Positions 1 to 8,224 are shown, counted from the stretch's first letter. The stretch is DNA of 64,000 bases from CAVWSM01 sp963798505 (GCA_963798505.1 CAWCTX010000005.1:186001-250000), one strand, 5' to 3'. Numbers and translations are program-made. The notes: generated by a model not told the origin, from the sequence alone.

Positions 1-1
1 C

Positions 2-961
2 GGGCTCATCGGCGACGAGGAGCTGCACAAGGTCAAGCCGTCCGTACGCATCATCAACGCGGCGCGCGGCGGCATCGTCGACGAGCAGGCGCTCTACAAC
101 GCGCTCAAGGAAGGGCGCGTGGCGGGTGCGGGCGTCGACGTGTTCGACAAGGAGCCGATGACCGACTCGCCGCTGTTCGAGTTCGACTCGGTGGTCGTGA
201 CCCCGCACCTGGGCGCGTCGACAGAGGAGGCGCAGGAGAAGGCCGGCATCGCGGTGGCCCGCTCGGTGCGCCTGGCGCTGGCCGGCGAGCTCGTGCCCGA
301 CGCGGTCAACGTCAAGGGCGGGGCCATCGCCGAGGACGTGCGTCCCGGCATTCCGCTGGCCGAGAAGCTCGGGCGCATCTTCACCGCGCTGGCGGGCGGC
401 GTGGCCGGGCAGCTCGACGTGGAGGTCCGCGGGGAGATCAGCGCCTATGACGTCAAGATCCTCGAGCTCGCCGCGCTCAAGGGTGTGTTCACCGACGTCG
501 TCGAGCACCCGGTGACCTACGTCAACGCGCCGGTGGTCGCCGCCGACCGCGGCGTCGAGGTGCGGCTGCTGACCGACGGCGAGAGCCCCGACTACCGCAA
601 CCTGATCACTGTGCGCGGCACCCTCGCCGACGGCCGGTCGGTGTCCGTGTCCGGCACCCTGACGGGCCCCAAGCACGTCGAGAAGCTCGTCGAGGTCGAC
701 GGCTTCGACATCGAGGTGCCACCGTCCGAGCACATGGTGTTCCTCCGCTACGTCGACCGGCCCGGCATCGTCGGCACCGTCGGCCGCATCCTCGGCGACG
801 CCTTCGTCAACATCGCCTCGATGCAGGTCAGCCGTGACACCCAGGGCGGCCACGCGCTGGTCGGCATGACGCTCGACTCGGCCGTGCCTGCCGCAGTGTT
901 GGACGAGATCGCCGTCGAGATCGGCGCCGAGAGCGCGCGGGCGGTCGACTTGTCCGACTGA
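2..961 (+). CDS. serA: D-3-phosphoglycerate dehydrogenase, 3' part
   Basis: First enzyme of the phosphorylated serine pathway: NAD-dependent oxidation of 3-phosphoglycerate in the cytosol. The window begins inside the gene and about 319 codons remain, so the N-terminal substrate lobe and most of the Rossmann fold are missing. The visible part has the end of the dehydrogenase domain (INAARGGIVDEQAL and TPHLGASTEEAQ, family signatures), the intervening ASB-type domain, and a C-terminal ACT domain starting near HMVFLRYVDRPGIVGTVG, which binds serine in this family. The long form with ACT is usual in actinomycetes. It ends with TGA at 959-961. A GNAT gene follows 55 bp downstream. Confidence 0.95.
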   Translation, partial: GLIGDEELHKVKPSVRIINAARGGIVDEQALYNALKEGRVAGAGVDVFDKEPMTDSPLFEFDSVVVTPHLGASTEEAQEKAGIAVARSVRLALAGELVPDAVNVKGGAIAEDVRPGIPLAEKLGRIFTALAGGVAGQLDVEVRGEISAYDVKILELAALKGVFTDVVEHPVTYVNAPVVAADRGVEVRLLTDGESPDYRNLITVRGTLADGRSVSVSGTLTGPKHVEKLVEVDGFDIEVPPSEHMVFLRYVDRPGIVGTVGRILGDAFVNIASMQVSRDTQGGHALVGMTLDSAVPAAVLDEIAVEIGAESARAVDLSD

Positions 962-1016
962 GCGCATCGTTCGGACAGCGCTCGCCCTGCGACCCTCCGC
1001 CTGCGACGATGGCGCG

Positions 1017-1565
1017 ATGCTGCAGGGCAAACGCGTCTGCTTGCGGCCGGTTCGTGAGACGGATCTCGATCGGCTCTACGACGCGCACACCGCGATCGGC
1101 ACACGCGGGGCCTACTTTCCGCTCGGTGTCATGTCCGAGACCCGCTTCCGCCGCGAGTTCGCCGAGAGCGGCTTCTGGGACAAGACCGAAGGGATGCTGC
1201 TGATCACGACCCCCGAGGGCGAGATCGCCGGCCACATCGAGTTCTTCCGGCCCGTCTCGTACTGGGATGCCTTCGAGCTCTCCTACCAGCTCTACGACGA
1301 CCGGCATGCCGGTCTCGGCTACGTGACCGAGGCGGTGCAGCTGCTCGTCGACTACCTGTTCGGAGCCAAGAAGGAGAACCGCATCCACCTGGTGATCGCT
1401 CCCGGGAACACCGCGTCGCGACGGATCGCGGAGAAGTGTGGCTTCATGCTGGAGGGGACGGCCCGCGGCGCCTTCTTCAACGACGGGCGCAGCCAAGACG
1501 TGCTGATCTACTCGCTGCTTCGGGCCGATCCGCGGCCGTGGCACCGGTCGGAGCCCGACAGCTGA
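1017..1565 (+). CDS. GNAT family N-acetyltransferase (RimJ/RimL type)
   Basis: This 182-residue cytosolic protein matches the acetyl-CoA-dependent GNAT fold. It starts LQGKRVCLRPVRETDLDRLY, typical of RimJ/RimL-like acetyltransferases. It has the mid-protein beta-strand block IAGHIEFFRPVSYWDAFELSY and the late motif N-x-ASRRIAEKCGFMLEG that shapes the acetyl-CoA pocket. Substrate unknown: the family modifies ribosomal-protein N termini, antibiotics or small amines, and nothing here decides between them. The ATG lies 56 bp after serA with no clear Shine-Dalgarno. It converges on the oxidoreductase at 1574, 8 bp away, with no obvious terminator between them. Confidence 0.8.
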   Translation: MLQGKRVCLRPVRETDLDRLYDAHTAIGTRGAYFPLGVMSETRFRREFAESGFWDKTEGMLLITTPEGEIAGHIEFFRPVSYWDAFELSYQLYDDRHAGLGYVTEAVQLLVDYLFGAKKENRIHLVIAPGNTASRRIAEKCGFMLEGTARGAFFNDGRSQDVLIYSLLRADPRPWHRSEPDS

Positions 1566-1573
1566 CGCGACCC

Positions 1574-2596
1574 TCAGACGGTGATGACGATCTTGCCTTG
1601 GGCGCGGCCGTCTTGCAGGTGCTGGATGGCTTGCGCGGTCTCGCGGAGCGGGTAGGTGCGGTCGATCGCCGCCTTGACCTGTCCGGACTCGATCAGCTCC
1701 CGCAGGACGGTGAGGTCTTCGGCGTTCTCCGTCGACGCGAGCATCGCCAGCTTTTGGCTCACGAGCGGGGACACCAGCATCGCTCGGAGGGAGCGGTCGA
1801 ACCCGCCGAGCCAGCGTCCACCGGTTTCGCCGCCGACGATCACAAGTGTTCCTCGCCGGGTGAGGGCTCGACGCAGGTGTGACAGCCGGCGATTGCCTCC
1901 GGTGTCGATGATGACGTCGTAGCGGTGGCCACTGCTCGTGAAGTCGTCACGTGTGTAGTCGATGACGTGGTCGGCGCCGAGGGATCGGACCAGGTCGGTC
2001 TTGGCGGAGCTGCACACGCCGGTGACTTCCGCGCCGAAGGCCTTGGCGATCTGGACGGCGAAGCTGCCCACCCCGCCCGATGCACCGACGATCAGCACCC
2101 GCTGTCCCGGCCGCACCTGCGCCTTGCGGACGGCCTGCAGTGCGGTGACCCCGGAGATCGGGACGGCCGCCGCCTGGTCCATGGACAGGTTCGCCGGTTT
2201 CGGTGCGAGCAAGCCCGCGCGGGCCCGCGCGTATTCGGCGAACGACCCGTCGCAGCTGCCGTAGACCTCGTCTCCTGGCTTGAACTCGGCCACGTCCTTG
2301 CCGACGGACACGACCGTGCCGGCCAGGCTCCGACCGGGATTGGGAGCCTTGGGGCGGCGCACGCCGAAGCCCGCCAGGCGCATCGCGTAGGGCAGTCCGG
2401 TCATCAGGTGCCAGGTGCCTTTGTCCACGCTGGCGGCCGCCACCCGTACCAGGATCTCGTCGTCCGCGACCGTGGGCCGGTCGATCTCGGCCACTCTCAG
2501 CACGGCCTCGTCGGTGCCGTAGGCGTCCTGGACGATCGCCCTCATCGTTGCGACGCCGGGCGTCGGCACTGTCGGGCGGTCGAGCGCTGACTTCAT
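1574..2596 (-). CDS. NAD(P)-dependent zinc-less alcohol dehydrogenase / quinone oxidoreductase
   Basis: A 340-residue medium-chain dehydrogenase/reductase. The N-terminal GroES-like half carries RSLAGTVVSVGKDVAEFKPGDEV. The C-terminal Rossmann half has VLIVGASGGVGSFAVQIAKAFGAEV, with the AxxGxxG-like turn for NAD(P)H. The cysteine cluster for structural zinc is absent, as expected for the quinone-reductase branch, which reduces quinones or enones. Start: ATG at 2596 has GGAG 8 nt upstream; the methionine at residue 18 (MRAIVQDAYG) fits the family N terminus but has no ribosome site. It is divergent from a TetR gene, with a tandem operator between them, so the pair is probably an inducer-responsive detoxification unit. 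Substrate not determinable. Confidence 0.85.
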   Translation of the reverse strand: MKSALDRPTVPTPGVATMRAIVQDAYGTDEAVLRVAEIDRPTVADDEILVRVAAASVDKGTWHLMTGLPYAMRLAGFGVRRPKAPNPGRSLAGTVVSVGKDVAEFKPGDEVYGSCDGSFAEYARARAGLLAPKPANLSMDQAAAVPISGVTALQAVRKAQVRPGQRVLIVGASGGVGSFAVQIAKAFGAEVTGVCSSAKTDLVRSLGADHVIDYTRDDFTSSGHRYDVIIDTGGNRRLSHLRRALTRRGTLVIVGGETGGRWLGGFDRSLRAMLVSPLVSQKLAMLASTENAEDLTVLRELIESGQVKAAIDRTYPLRETAQAIQHLQDGRAQGKIVITV

Positions 2597-2619
2597 GGTG
2601 ATCTCCGATTGCTGGTTGG

Positions 2620-2656
2620 CTTACATCGTAAGTTAACTGTATACTTACATCGTAAG
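2620..2656. promoter_or_regulatory. Tandem 13-bp palindromic operator between the TetR gene and the oxidoreductase
   Basis: Two identical copies of CTTACATCGTAAG at 2620-2632 and 2644-2656. Each has perfect 5-bp arms around ATC, with 24 bp centre to centre. They fill the 94-bp divergent promoter region and are AT-rich against the surroundings, so they are the likely binding sites of the adjacent TetR repressor controlling both genes. The protein-site pairing is inference. Confidence 0.8.
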
Positions 2657-2690
2657 TCCGTCAACCGACGAGCACGGGGGAGAAGCGGCA

Positions 2691-3365
2691 ATGGCAGCTC
2701 CGGCCACCCCGAAACGCGCGGATCGGGCCCCGCTGAGCCGAGAGCGTGTGCTGCGAGCGGCGGTCGCCTTCGCTGACCAGAACGGGATCGGGTCGCTGAG
2801 CATGCGCAGGCTCGGTGAGGTCCTCGGCGTCGAGGCGATGTCGCTGTACAACCACGTCGCCAACAAGAGCGAGCTGCTGGACGCCATGGTTGACGTGGTC
2901 TTCGGCGAGATCGACCTGCCCGGCGCCGACACCGATTGGAGGTCGGCGATGCGGCAGCGGGCGATCTCGGCGCGCCAGGCGCTGTCACGCCACCGGTGGG
3001 CGATCGGGCTCATGGAGTCGCGGACGACACCCGGACCCGCAACGCTTCGACACCACGACGCGGTCCTCGGGACCCTCCGAGCAGGAGGCTTCTCGGTCGA
3101 GCTGGCCGCGCACGCGTTCTCCGTCCTCGACAGCTACATCTACGGGTTCGCCATGCAAGAGGCCAACCTGCCGTTCGACACCGGGGAGGAGACTGCCGAG
3201 CTGGCGCAGGCGATCCTGGCGCAGTTCCCGGCGGACGAATACCCACACCTCACCGAGCTGACCGTCGAGCACGTCCTGCAGCCCGGCTATGACTACGGCA
3301 ACGAGTACGTCTTCGGACTCGACCTGATCCTCGACGGGCTCGAACGAGCCCGCGACGCGCCCTAA
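2691..3365 (+). CDS. TetR family transcriptional regulator
   Basis: A 224-residue one-component repressor. The N-terminal helix-turn-helix (residues about 16-62) reads LSRERVLRAAVAFADQNG then SMRRLGEVLGVEAMSLYNHV, the typical TetR DNA-reading helix. The longer C-terminal helical domain resembles the TetR_C_1 (tetracycline-repressor-like) group and would bind an unknown ligand. A GGGGGAGAAG ribosome site precedes the ATG. It is divergent from the quinone oxidoreductase, and the two palindromic copies between them are its probable operators, implying autoregulation plus repression of the enzyme. Intact frame. Confidence 0.88.
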   Translation: MAAPATPKRADRAPLSRERVLRAAVAFADQNGIGSLSMRRLGEVLGVEAMSLYNHVANKSELLDAMVDVVFGEIDLPGADTDWRSAMRQRAISARQALSRHRWAIGLMESRTTPGPATLRHHDAVLGTLRAGGFSVELAAHAFSVLDSYIYGFAMQEANLPFDTGEETAELAQAILAQFPADEYPHLTELTVEHVLQPGYDYGNEYVFGLDLILDGLERARDAP

Positions 3366-3470
3366 GCCGGGAACAGTGCACGGCCGGTTCGTACGAGTCG
3401 ATCATCGCGTCCTGTCCGCCGACCACGGCCATCAGCGGAATCGCAAGCCGACCTCGTCGCCCGCGACGTG
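3361..3470 (-). pseudogene. Possible alpha/beta-hydrolase remnant
   Basis: The 147-bp gap between the TetR gene and the RidA gene holds no intact gene. On the minus strand it reads IPLMAVVGGQDAMIDSY, which resembles the strand-plus-aspartate segment near the C terminus of alpha/beta hydrolases (vPvLvvvGgrDam). No start, nucleophile elbow or catalytic histidine is nearby. If real it is a small leftover of a lost hydrolase; chance similarity is possible. Confidence 0.25.
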
Positions 3471-3512
3471 AGGGGCGCCGAGCGCCATGGCTGGCTGACT
3501 CATGTGCAGCCT

Positions 3513-3950
3513 TCAGTCTGCGGGGGCTCGATGTGGCGTCGCCGCGATTGCGGACACCTCCACCATCGCACCGGGGACGCCGAGTCCCGACACAATCGCC
3601 GCGCTGACGAGCGGAGGGGCCTTCGGAGAGCCAAGCGTGGCCGCTGCGGCGGTATACGCCGCCTGCACGTCAACGCCCTCCACCAGCAGCACAAATACGC
3701 TCACCAGATGCTCGATCCCCGCGCCGGCCGCCTCGAGAGCAGTCGCGAGGTTGGCCATCACCTGCCGGGTCTGTGCGGCCACGTCTGTGCCGCCGACGAG
3801 CTCGCCGTTCTGATCGACGGCGTTCTGGCCGCCGACGTACACCGTCGTGGCGCCAGGAGGGACCACGGCGACGTGGCTGAAGGCCGGGCTCGCGACGAGT
3901 CCTTCGGGACGCAATAACTGGATCTCGGTCATGTCCAGGAGGCTAGTCAC
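3513..3950 (-). CDS. RidA family protein (YjgF/YER057c/UK114)
   Basis: 145 residues, close to the usual 125-135 of RidA proteins plus a short N-terminal extension. Family signs are the strand VYVGGQNAVDQNGELVG, the helix AAQTRQVMANLATALEAAGAG, and the C-terminal GAMVEVSAIA. The arginine that binds the imine carboxylate in true RidA (R-x-C-V / I-E) is not evident at its usual place; the end reads VSAIAATPHRAPAD, so 2-aminoacrylate deaminase activity is uncertain and a Rid1-7 subgroup is likely. Start could be ATG 3950 or ATG 3932 (MTEIQLLRPEG), the latter nearer the family start. Flanked by unrelated small genes. Confidence 0.75.
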   Translation of the reverse strand: MTSLLDMTEIQLLRPEGLVASPAFSHVAVVPPGATTVYVGGQNAVDQNGELVGGTDVAAQTRQVMANLATALEAAGAGIEHLVSVFVLLVEGVDVQAAYTAAAATLGSPKAPPLVSAAIVSGLGVPGAMVEVSAIAATPHRAPAD

Positions 3951-4066
3951 GGCTCCGGACAGGATCTGTCGGAGCTTGTTCGCCGACCGGGGCGGATCTT
4001 CTGCCCACCATGCGACCGGTCGGGGTGTGCCCGCCCTGGTAGGGGCAATTGCCTCGGCCTACGGCG

Positions 4067-4567
4067 CTAGTGGTGCGTGTGTGTCGCGATGTGGGCGGCG
4101 AGCTTGTCGAGCGCCATCGCCCATCCGACCGCTCCCTGGGAGTCGCCGGGAACTCCGGTGTGTGTCATCAGCATTCTGGTGCGGCCACCGACGTCTTGGA
4201 GTTCGACACGGACCTCGGTCGTCCCGGGATGTCCTTCGGGAATTCCCATGCTCAAAGGGGACAGGACGTTGCCGTTCTCGTCGGATGCGGACTCGGTGTA
4301 GACGAGTCGCTGGTTCGGGACGACCTCGCGGTACTCGCCGGTGAACCACATCCGCATCGGGCCGTCTTGGGTTGGTACCTGCATGCACACCAGACGTCTG
4401 CCACCCACACGCACGTCCAACTTCGCTACGGGGATGGTCGCGCCGTCGGGGCCGTACCACGCCTGGAAGTGTTCCGGGACGGTCCACATCTGCCAGATCA
4501 GGTCCACGGGCGCGTCGAAGCTGCGCTCGATGACCACCGCGTCCTGCAAGTGCTTCTTGTCAGTCAT
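4067..4567 (-). CDS. SRPBCC (AHSA1-like) domain protein
   Basis: 166 residues of the START/Bet v1-like fold. ERSFDAPVDLIWQMWTVPEHFQAWYGPDG is the hallmark N-terminal block, and TEVRVELQDVGGRTRMLMTHTGVP and the final long helix complete the domain. Such proteins bind hydrophobic ligands in a central cavity. The start codon overlaps the end of the upstream ArsR gene by 8 bp, so the two are translationally coupled. ArsR-SRPBCC pairs are common in actinomycetes, and the regulator presumably senses a ligand related to the one the SRPBCC protein binds. No catalytic residues can be assigned. Confidence 0.85.
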   Translation of the reverse strand: MTDKKHLQDAVVIERSFDAPVDLIWQMWTVPEHFQAWYGPDGATIPVAKLDVRVGGRRLVCMQVPTQDGPMRMWFTGEYREVVPNQRLVYTESASDENGNVLSPLSMGIPEGHPGTTEVRVELQDVGGRTRMLMTHTGVPGDSQGAVGWAMALDKLAAHIATHTHH

Positions 4568-4922
4568 GTTGTTTGCCTGTCCTTCGTTGCCGTCGCAGTC
4601 GCCTCAGGTAGCCGTCCATCCGGTCGAAGCGTGCCTCCCACACCGGCCGGTACTGCTCGGCCCAGGTCGAGATCTCCTCGAGTGGTGCGGCGTCGAGGGT
4701 GCATGGTCGGTATTGGGCTCGTTGACCGCGTACGACCAACCCGGCCCGTTCCAGCACCTTGATGTGCTTCGAGATCGCGGGGAGCGTCAACGCGAACGGC
4801 TCGGCGAGCTCGTTGACGGTCGCCTCGCCCTCGGCCAGACGCGCCAGGATCGCGCGGCGCGTCTCGTTGGCCAACGCAGCGAAAGTCTCGCTGAGGCGGT
4901 CTTCGTCGATCGTCGCCGTCAT
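4560..4922 (-). CDS. ArsR family winged-helix transcriptional regulator
   Basis: 120 residues. The winged helix runs through RLSETFAALANETRRAILAR, VNELAEPFALTLPAISKHIK (recognition helix) and VLERAGLVVRGQRAQYRPC (wing). The metal-binding ELCV(C/G) motif of classic ArsR is absent, so it belongs to the SRPBCC-associated, non-metal branch. It is the first gene of a two-gene unit with the SRPBCC gene. A perfect 14-bp palindrome 21 bp upstream of its ATG is the likely autoregulatory site. Intact and of normal family length. Confidence 0.88.
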   Translation of the reverse strand: MTATIDEDRLSETFAALANETRRAILARLAEGEATVNELAEPFALTLPAISKHIKVLERAGLVVRGQRAQYRPCTLDAAPLEEISTWAEQYRPVWEARFDRMDGYLRRLRRQRRTGKQHD

Positions 4923-4942
4923 GCGTCCCTTGCTTTCCGAGA

Positions 4943-4956
4943 TGGTTAATTAACCA
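4943..4956. promoter_or_regulatory. Palindromic operator upstream of the ArsR gene
   Basis: TGGTTAATTAACCA is a perfect 14-bp palindrome, strikingly AT-rich for this genome, 21 bp upstream of the ArsR ATG on the minus strand. Position and symmetry fit an ArsR dimer site. Binding is inferred. Confidence 0.7.
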
Positions 4957-5047
4957 GTACGGAAATTAGCGGAAGGCGATTCGCCCGTCAAGGTGCAGTC
5001 GCCGCCGACCACCCGACTACACCTTGTGGCCACCAATAATGTCGTCC

Positions 5048-5446
5048 ATGAATGAGGCTGCCGCTGACGGCGACCGGTGGGAGCGCCACGACTGGTGGGG
5101 TGTCGTGATCGACTGCGCCGACGTCGCCCAGCTGACCCACTTCTATGCCGAGCTTCGTGGGTGGAAGATCCATCACCTGGACGACAAGGACGGTTCCCTG
5201 GACTCGGGCGAGGGAGTGGCCTACCTCAATATCCAGCACAACCCGGACTACGTCCGCCCCTCCTGGCCCGCCAAGCCTGGAGAACAACAGATGCAGTTGC
5301 ACCTGGACTTCGAAGTCTCGGATCTCGCGGGCGAGACCGCCCGCGCTATCGCCCTCGGCGCCGTGCTCGCCGCACACCAGCCGCAGCAGAACGTCCGGGT
5401 GCTGTTGGACCCAGCTGGTCACCCCTTCTGCCTCTACACGAGCTAA
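5048..5446 (+). CDS. VOC (glyoxalase/bleomycin-resistance fold) protein
   Basis: 132 residues from the chosen ATG. The paired beta-alpha-beta-beta-beta modules of the VOC superfamily are visible: GVVIDCADVAQLTHFYAELRG at the front, QLHLDFEVSDLAGETARAIALGA in the second module, and the terminal VLLDPAGHPFCLY. These are typical of the actinobacterial glyoxalase-like group of unknown substrate. Start: no Shine-Dalgarno exists, but AATAAT at 5035-5040 lies 7 nt before ATG 5048, which fits a -10 element and a leaderless transcript. In-frame starts at 5024 (TTG) and 5039 are therefore less likely. Metal ligands are not securely assignable. Confidence 0.75.
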   Translation: MNEAAADGDRWERHDWWGVVIDCADVAQLTHFYAELRGWKIHHLDDKDGSLDSGEGVAYLNIQHNPDYVRPSWPAKPGEQQMQLHLDFEVSDLAGETARAIALGAVLAAHQPQQNVRVLLDPAGHPFCLYTS

Positions 5447-5560
5447 GCGAGACTTCGGATCTCGGCACGACCCAGCGACCTGCGACAGCGAGTGGCTCTT
5501 TCCCCGCCCTAGGGTTGGACGAGGGCGTCGAGTTTGTCGACGGTGATGCAGGAGCGTGTC

Positions 5561-5887
5561 ATGGCGAAGTTGATCTACGCGTCGAACATGTCCCTCGACG
5601 GTGCGGCCCGCACCGCGAACACTCGGCTCGAACGCCACTTCGACCCCAGCGCGGTACGCGACCTGAAGGCCGCCGCCAGTAGGGATCTGTTGGTCGGCGG
5701 CCCGAGACCTGGCAGCCCAGGCTCTCGTCGTCTGGGCTCGTCGACGAATTGGCCTTGTTCGTCTGGCCAGTCGTCCTCGGTGGGCGCACCCCCGCACTGC
5801 CGACCCACATGCGCGTCGATCTGAAAGCTCATCGACGAGCACCGGTTCAGCAGCGGCGCCGTCCACCTCCGCTATCGCCTTCCGTAA
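5561..5887 (+). pseudogene. Decayed dihydrofolate-reductase/RibD-C family gene
   Basis: Begins well, with an AGGAG ribosome site and MAKLIYASNMSLDG, the start of the YwjB/RibD-C-like reductase family. It jumps directly to RLERHFDPSAVRDLKAAASRDLLVGGP, so roughly 60-80 codons of the middle are deleted. The rest is recoverable only by switching frames: DLAAQAL, then GLVDELALFVWPVVLGG and ALPTHMRVDLK, then LIDEHRFSSGAVHLRYRLP followed by TAA. Deletion plus three frame changes marks a genuine pseudogene rather than a single sequencing slip. Confidence 0.8.
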
Positions 5888-6045
5888 CGACGCAGGGACC
5901 TCCCACCCTCGCGCACCTGCCCCCTACCGCTGGCTAGGAGGGATGTTTCAGGCACTTGTCTAAGACACTGTCTCCGGGCTGATCGTCACCATGCAGGGAC
6001 GGTGCCATGACTTGGTGCTGCGCGCCGGTCCGTTGCGGCGGGGGT

Positions 6046-7227
6046 TCACTGGATGACGCAGACCGGTTCGAGGTCGCGGAGAAAGCTCACTTCTTCGCTC
6101 ATTGCGTCGCTCAGCTGCAACAGCAGCGACGGGATCTCGTCGAGATCCCAGGAGAACGAGGCGATGGCATCAGTGGTGGCGAACAACCGCTCCGAGAGGC
6201 GGTCCCTGGTGTTCTGGTAGGTGGCGAGGGCGACCTTCTCTTCTGTCTGTCCGGTGGCGGCTGCGATGATCCCGCGGGCCAGCAGCTCGGCGTCGCGGAG
6301 GGCGTCGGTGATGCCGTGAGAGGTGAGCGGGTCTTTGAAGTAGCCGGCGTCGCCGACCAACGCCCATCCGTTCCCGTGTGCCCGCCGGAGGAAGCCGGGT
6401 CTTCCCGCGAATACCTTCAGCCGCGCAGGAGCCTGGGCGCCGGTACCAGGATCAAGTGCGCCGGGGGCGGCCGCGGCCAGAAGTGCTGCGTACAGCTGCG
6501 CCACGCCCGACCGTGACTCGGACCGGAACCGCTGGCGCGAGGTGGCGGCAAACACGCAGACCTGGCCATCGTTCGTCGGAAAGAAGCCAGCAGCGACACC
6601 CGGCCTGTAGAAGAGCTGATACGCGTGGACAGGGAGGCCGTCCCAGTAGCCGTAGATGCACGCGGCGGCACTGTTGCCCGTACGTTCCACGGGGGCTCCG
6701 GCCAGCCGGGCGACTGGGGAACTCAGTCCATCCGCGCCGACGGTGATCCGAGCTTCAGCCGAGAACGGCGCGCCTTCTGCGTCATGCCCGATGACGCCAG
6801 CCACCCGCCCGGTGCCGTCGCGGCGCAGGCCGGTGACGCTCACGCCGAAGCGGATCTGGGCGCCGGCGTCTCGGGCCGCGTCGACCAGGATCGTGTCGAG
6901 CAGGGTGCGGCGTGGGGCGTACAACGCGTCGACGCCGGCATGCGGCTTGATCGGCACCTCGATGCGGTCCGCGCCGTAGTGAAAGACGCTGCACCGTACC
7001 GGGGGTGTGCCGGCGTCGACTATCTGGTCCTCCAGACCCCATCGGGCGAGCTGTAATACACCGCCGCGCAGGAGGGCGTGGGTGGAGAGTGCATCGGCAC
7101 CGTACTGACTCCTCTCGACGACCAGAACCCGCAGGCCGGCCCGGGCCAGGAGCATCGCGGTGGCGGCCCCGGCCGGCCGCGCGCCTACGACCACCACGTC
7201 ATAGGTCGAGGTCGAGTGGGTCGTCAT
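6046..7227 (-). CDS. FAD-dependent oxidoreductase (PF01494-like monooxygenase / geranylgeranyl-reductase-like)
   Basis: 393 residues. The N-terminal Rossmann motif VVVVGARPAGAATAMLLARAG ends in an acidic ER pair for the FAD ribose. A central ARITVGADGLSSPVARLAG matches the DG motif, and HGNGWALVGDAGYFKDPLTSHG is the second FAD-contact GD motif of the class A flavoprotein monooxygenase group. Substrate unknown. The start at 7227 gives a short pre-Rossmann leader (TTHSTSTYD). It lies 45 bp downstream of the OsmC gene on the same strand, so the two may be co-transcribed, suggesting an oxidative-stress or secondary-metabolism setting. No frame damage. Confidence 0.8.
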   Translation of the reverse strand: MTTHSTSTYDVVVVGARPAGAATAMLLARAGLRVLVVERSQYGADALSTHALLRGGVLQLARWGLEDQIVDAGTPPVRCSVFHYGADRIEVPIKPHAGVDALYAPRRTLLDTILVDAARDAGAQIRFGVSVTGLRRDGTGRVAGVIGHDAEGAPFSAEARITVGADGLSSPVARLAGAPVERTGNSAAACIYGYWDGLPVHAYQLFYRPGVAAGFFPTNDGQVCVFAATSRQRFRSESRSGVAQLYAALLAAAAPGALDPGTGAQAPARLKVFAGRPGFLRRAHGNGWALVGDAGYFKDPLTSHGITDALRDAELLARGIIAAATGQTEEKVALATYQNTRDRLSERLFATTDAIASFSWDLDEIPSLLLQLSDAMSEEVSFLRDLEPVCVIQ

Positions 7228-7272
7228 GGCGGTCCCTGGGTGTGCAGCACAGACGCTCGCGGGCAGGCCTGC

Positions 7273-7833
7273 TCAGACGGCGACGTCGATGCTGACGGGG
7301 ACGCCGTTCGTGATGACGTCGTAGACGGCCGAGCGCAGCCGGGACTGCTCGACGACGCTGCGCAGCTTTTCGGGGTCATCGCCCTCCAGGCGGAAGCTGA
7401 CCCGGATCTGCTGGTAGCCATTGCGGACCTGGTCGGAGAGTCCGAGGATGCCGCACAGGTCGATGTCGCCCTCGACGGTGGACTCGACCGAGGTCAGGTT
7501 CACCCCGCGGGCGGCGGCGATGTTGACCAGCCCCGACGTGAGGCAGGCGGCCAGGGCGTGTAGCAGGTGCTCGGCCGGGGTCGGTGCATTGTCCGCCCCG
7601 ACCAGCACCTCCGGGTGGTCGGCGTCAAAGGTGGACGCCTGCCGGTGGGTGAGCTCCTGGCCGGCGCCATAGAAGCCGTGGATCGTCGAGCGGTTGTGGG
7701 TGCCGCTGATCCAGCGGTTGATCGCCCTGAACTGGAACTTGGCGATCTCGGGGTTGGCCTTCACAGCGTCGAGGGTGGCGAAAAGCGTGGCCGTGTCGAC
7801 GCCGTTGCGCACCGGGGTCTCAGTTGTGCTCAT
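7273..7833 (-). CDS. OsmC family peroxiredoxin-like protein
   Basis: 186 residues. OsmC/Ohr-type proteins reduce organic hydroperoxides using two cysteines. Here the first sits in HLLHALAACLTSGLV and the second in VEGDIDLCGILGLSDQVRNG, both at the family positions, with EHLLHALAAC as the signature helix. An N-terminal extension (about 45 residues before RSTIHGFYGAGQELTH) is typical of the longer OsmC-like branch. It precedes the FAD oxidoreductase by 45 bp. The start ATG at 7833 is preceded by GAGGAGATCCACACC, a good ribosome site. Confidence 0.88.
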   Translation of the reverse strand: MSTTETPVRNGVDTATLFATLDAVKANPEIAKFQFRAINRWISGTHNRSTIHGFYGAGQELTHRQASTFDADHPEVLVGADNAPTPAEHLLHALAACLTSGLVNIAAARGVNLTSVESTVEGDIDLCGILGLSDQVRNGYQQIRVSFRLEGDDPEKLRSVVEQSRLRSAVYDVITNGVPVSIDVAV

Positions 7834-7918
7834 GGTGTGGATCTCCTCATTTCATGGTGCGGTTGGTGAGCATTGGTCGCGTGACCGGCGGCGCACGCCG
7901 GAAACGGGAACGTCGGTG

Positions 7919-8113
7919 TCAGGAGGCCTGGCCAGCTGCGCGCGCTACTGGCCTCGGGCCAACCCACCACTGCGCCCACCAATGACGCCAACGTGCGTTG
8001 GAGTCGGCTCGGTTGGCGGCGCGCACAGCACGGCACAGCCGCTGGTGCTCGGCCTCCTTGCGCAGTTCCGCAAGGTGTTGGTGGGCGATTGCCTCGACGA
8101 TATTCGGGTGCAT
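7919..8113 (-). CDS. Small conserved actinobacterial-type protein (64 aa)
   Basis: Starts at ATG 8113 directly after a near-perfect GAGGAGGACACC ribosome site, which decides this start over the longer open frame. The protein opens MHPNIVEAIAHQHLAELRKE and continues as a basic amphipathic helix (EAEHQRLCRAVRAANRA), ending in a tryptophan-rich stretch (RWRHWWAQWW). Short proteins with an M-H-P-x-I-x-x-x-x-A-x-x-H/R start and a helical Arg/Ala body are frequent in actinomycetes and have no assigned function. Adjacent to OsmC and to an orphan HTH fragment. Confidence 0.6.
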   Translation of the reverse strand: MHPNIVEAIAHQHLAELRKEAEHQRLCRAVRAANRADSNARWRHWWAQWWVGPRPVARAAGQAS

Positions 8114-8224
8114 GGTGTCCTCCTCGAACTCGACCATGCGGTCAAGGTCTTCCCGGGGCGGGCCTGACGCATCCGTGCCGACCACGGACCTGCCACGGAT
8201 CTGCCACGGGTCCCGATCGGTGTC

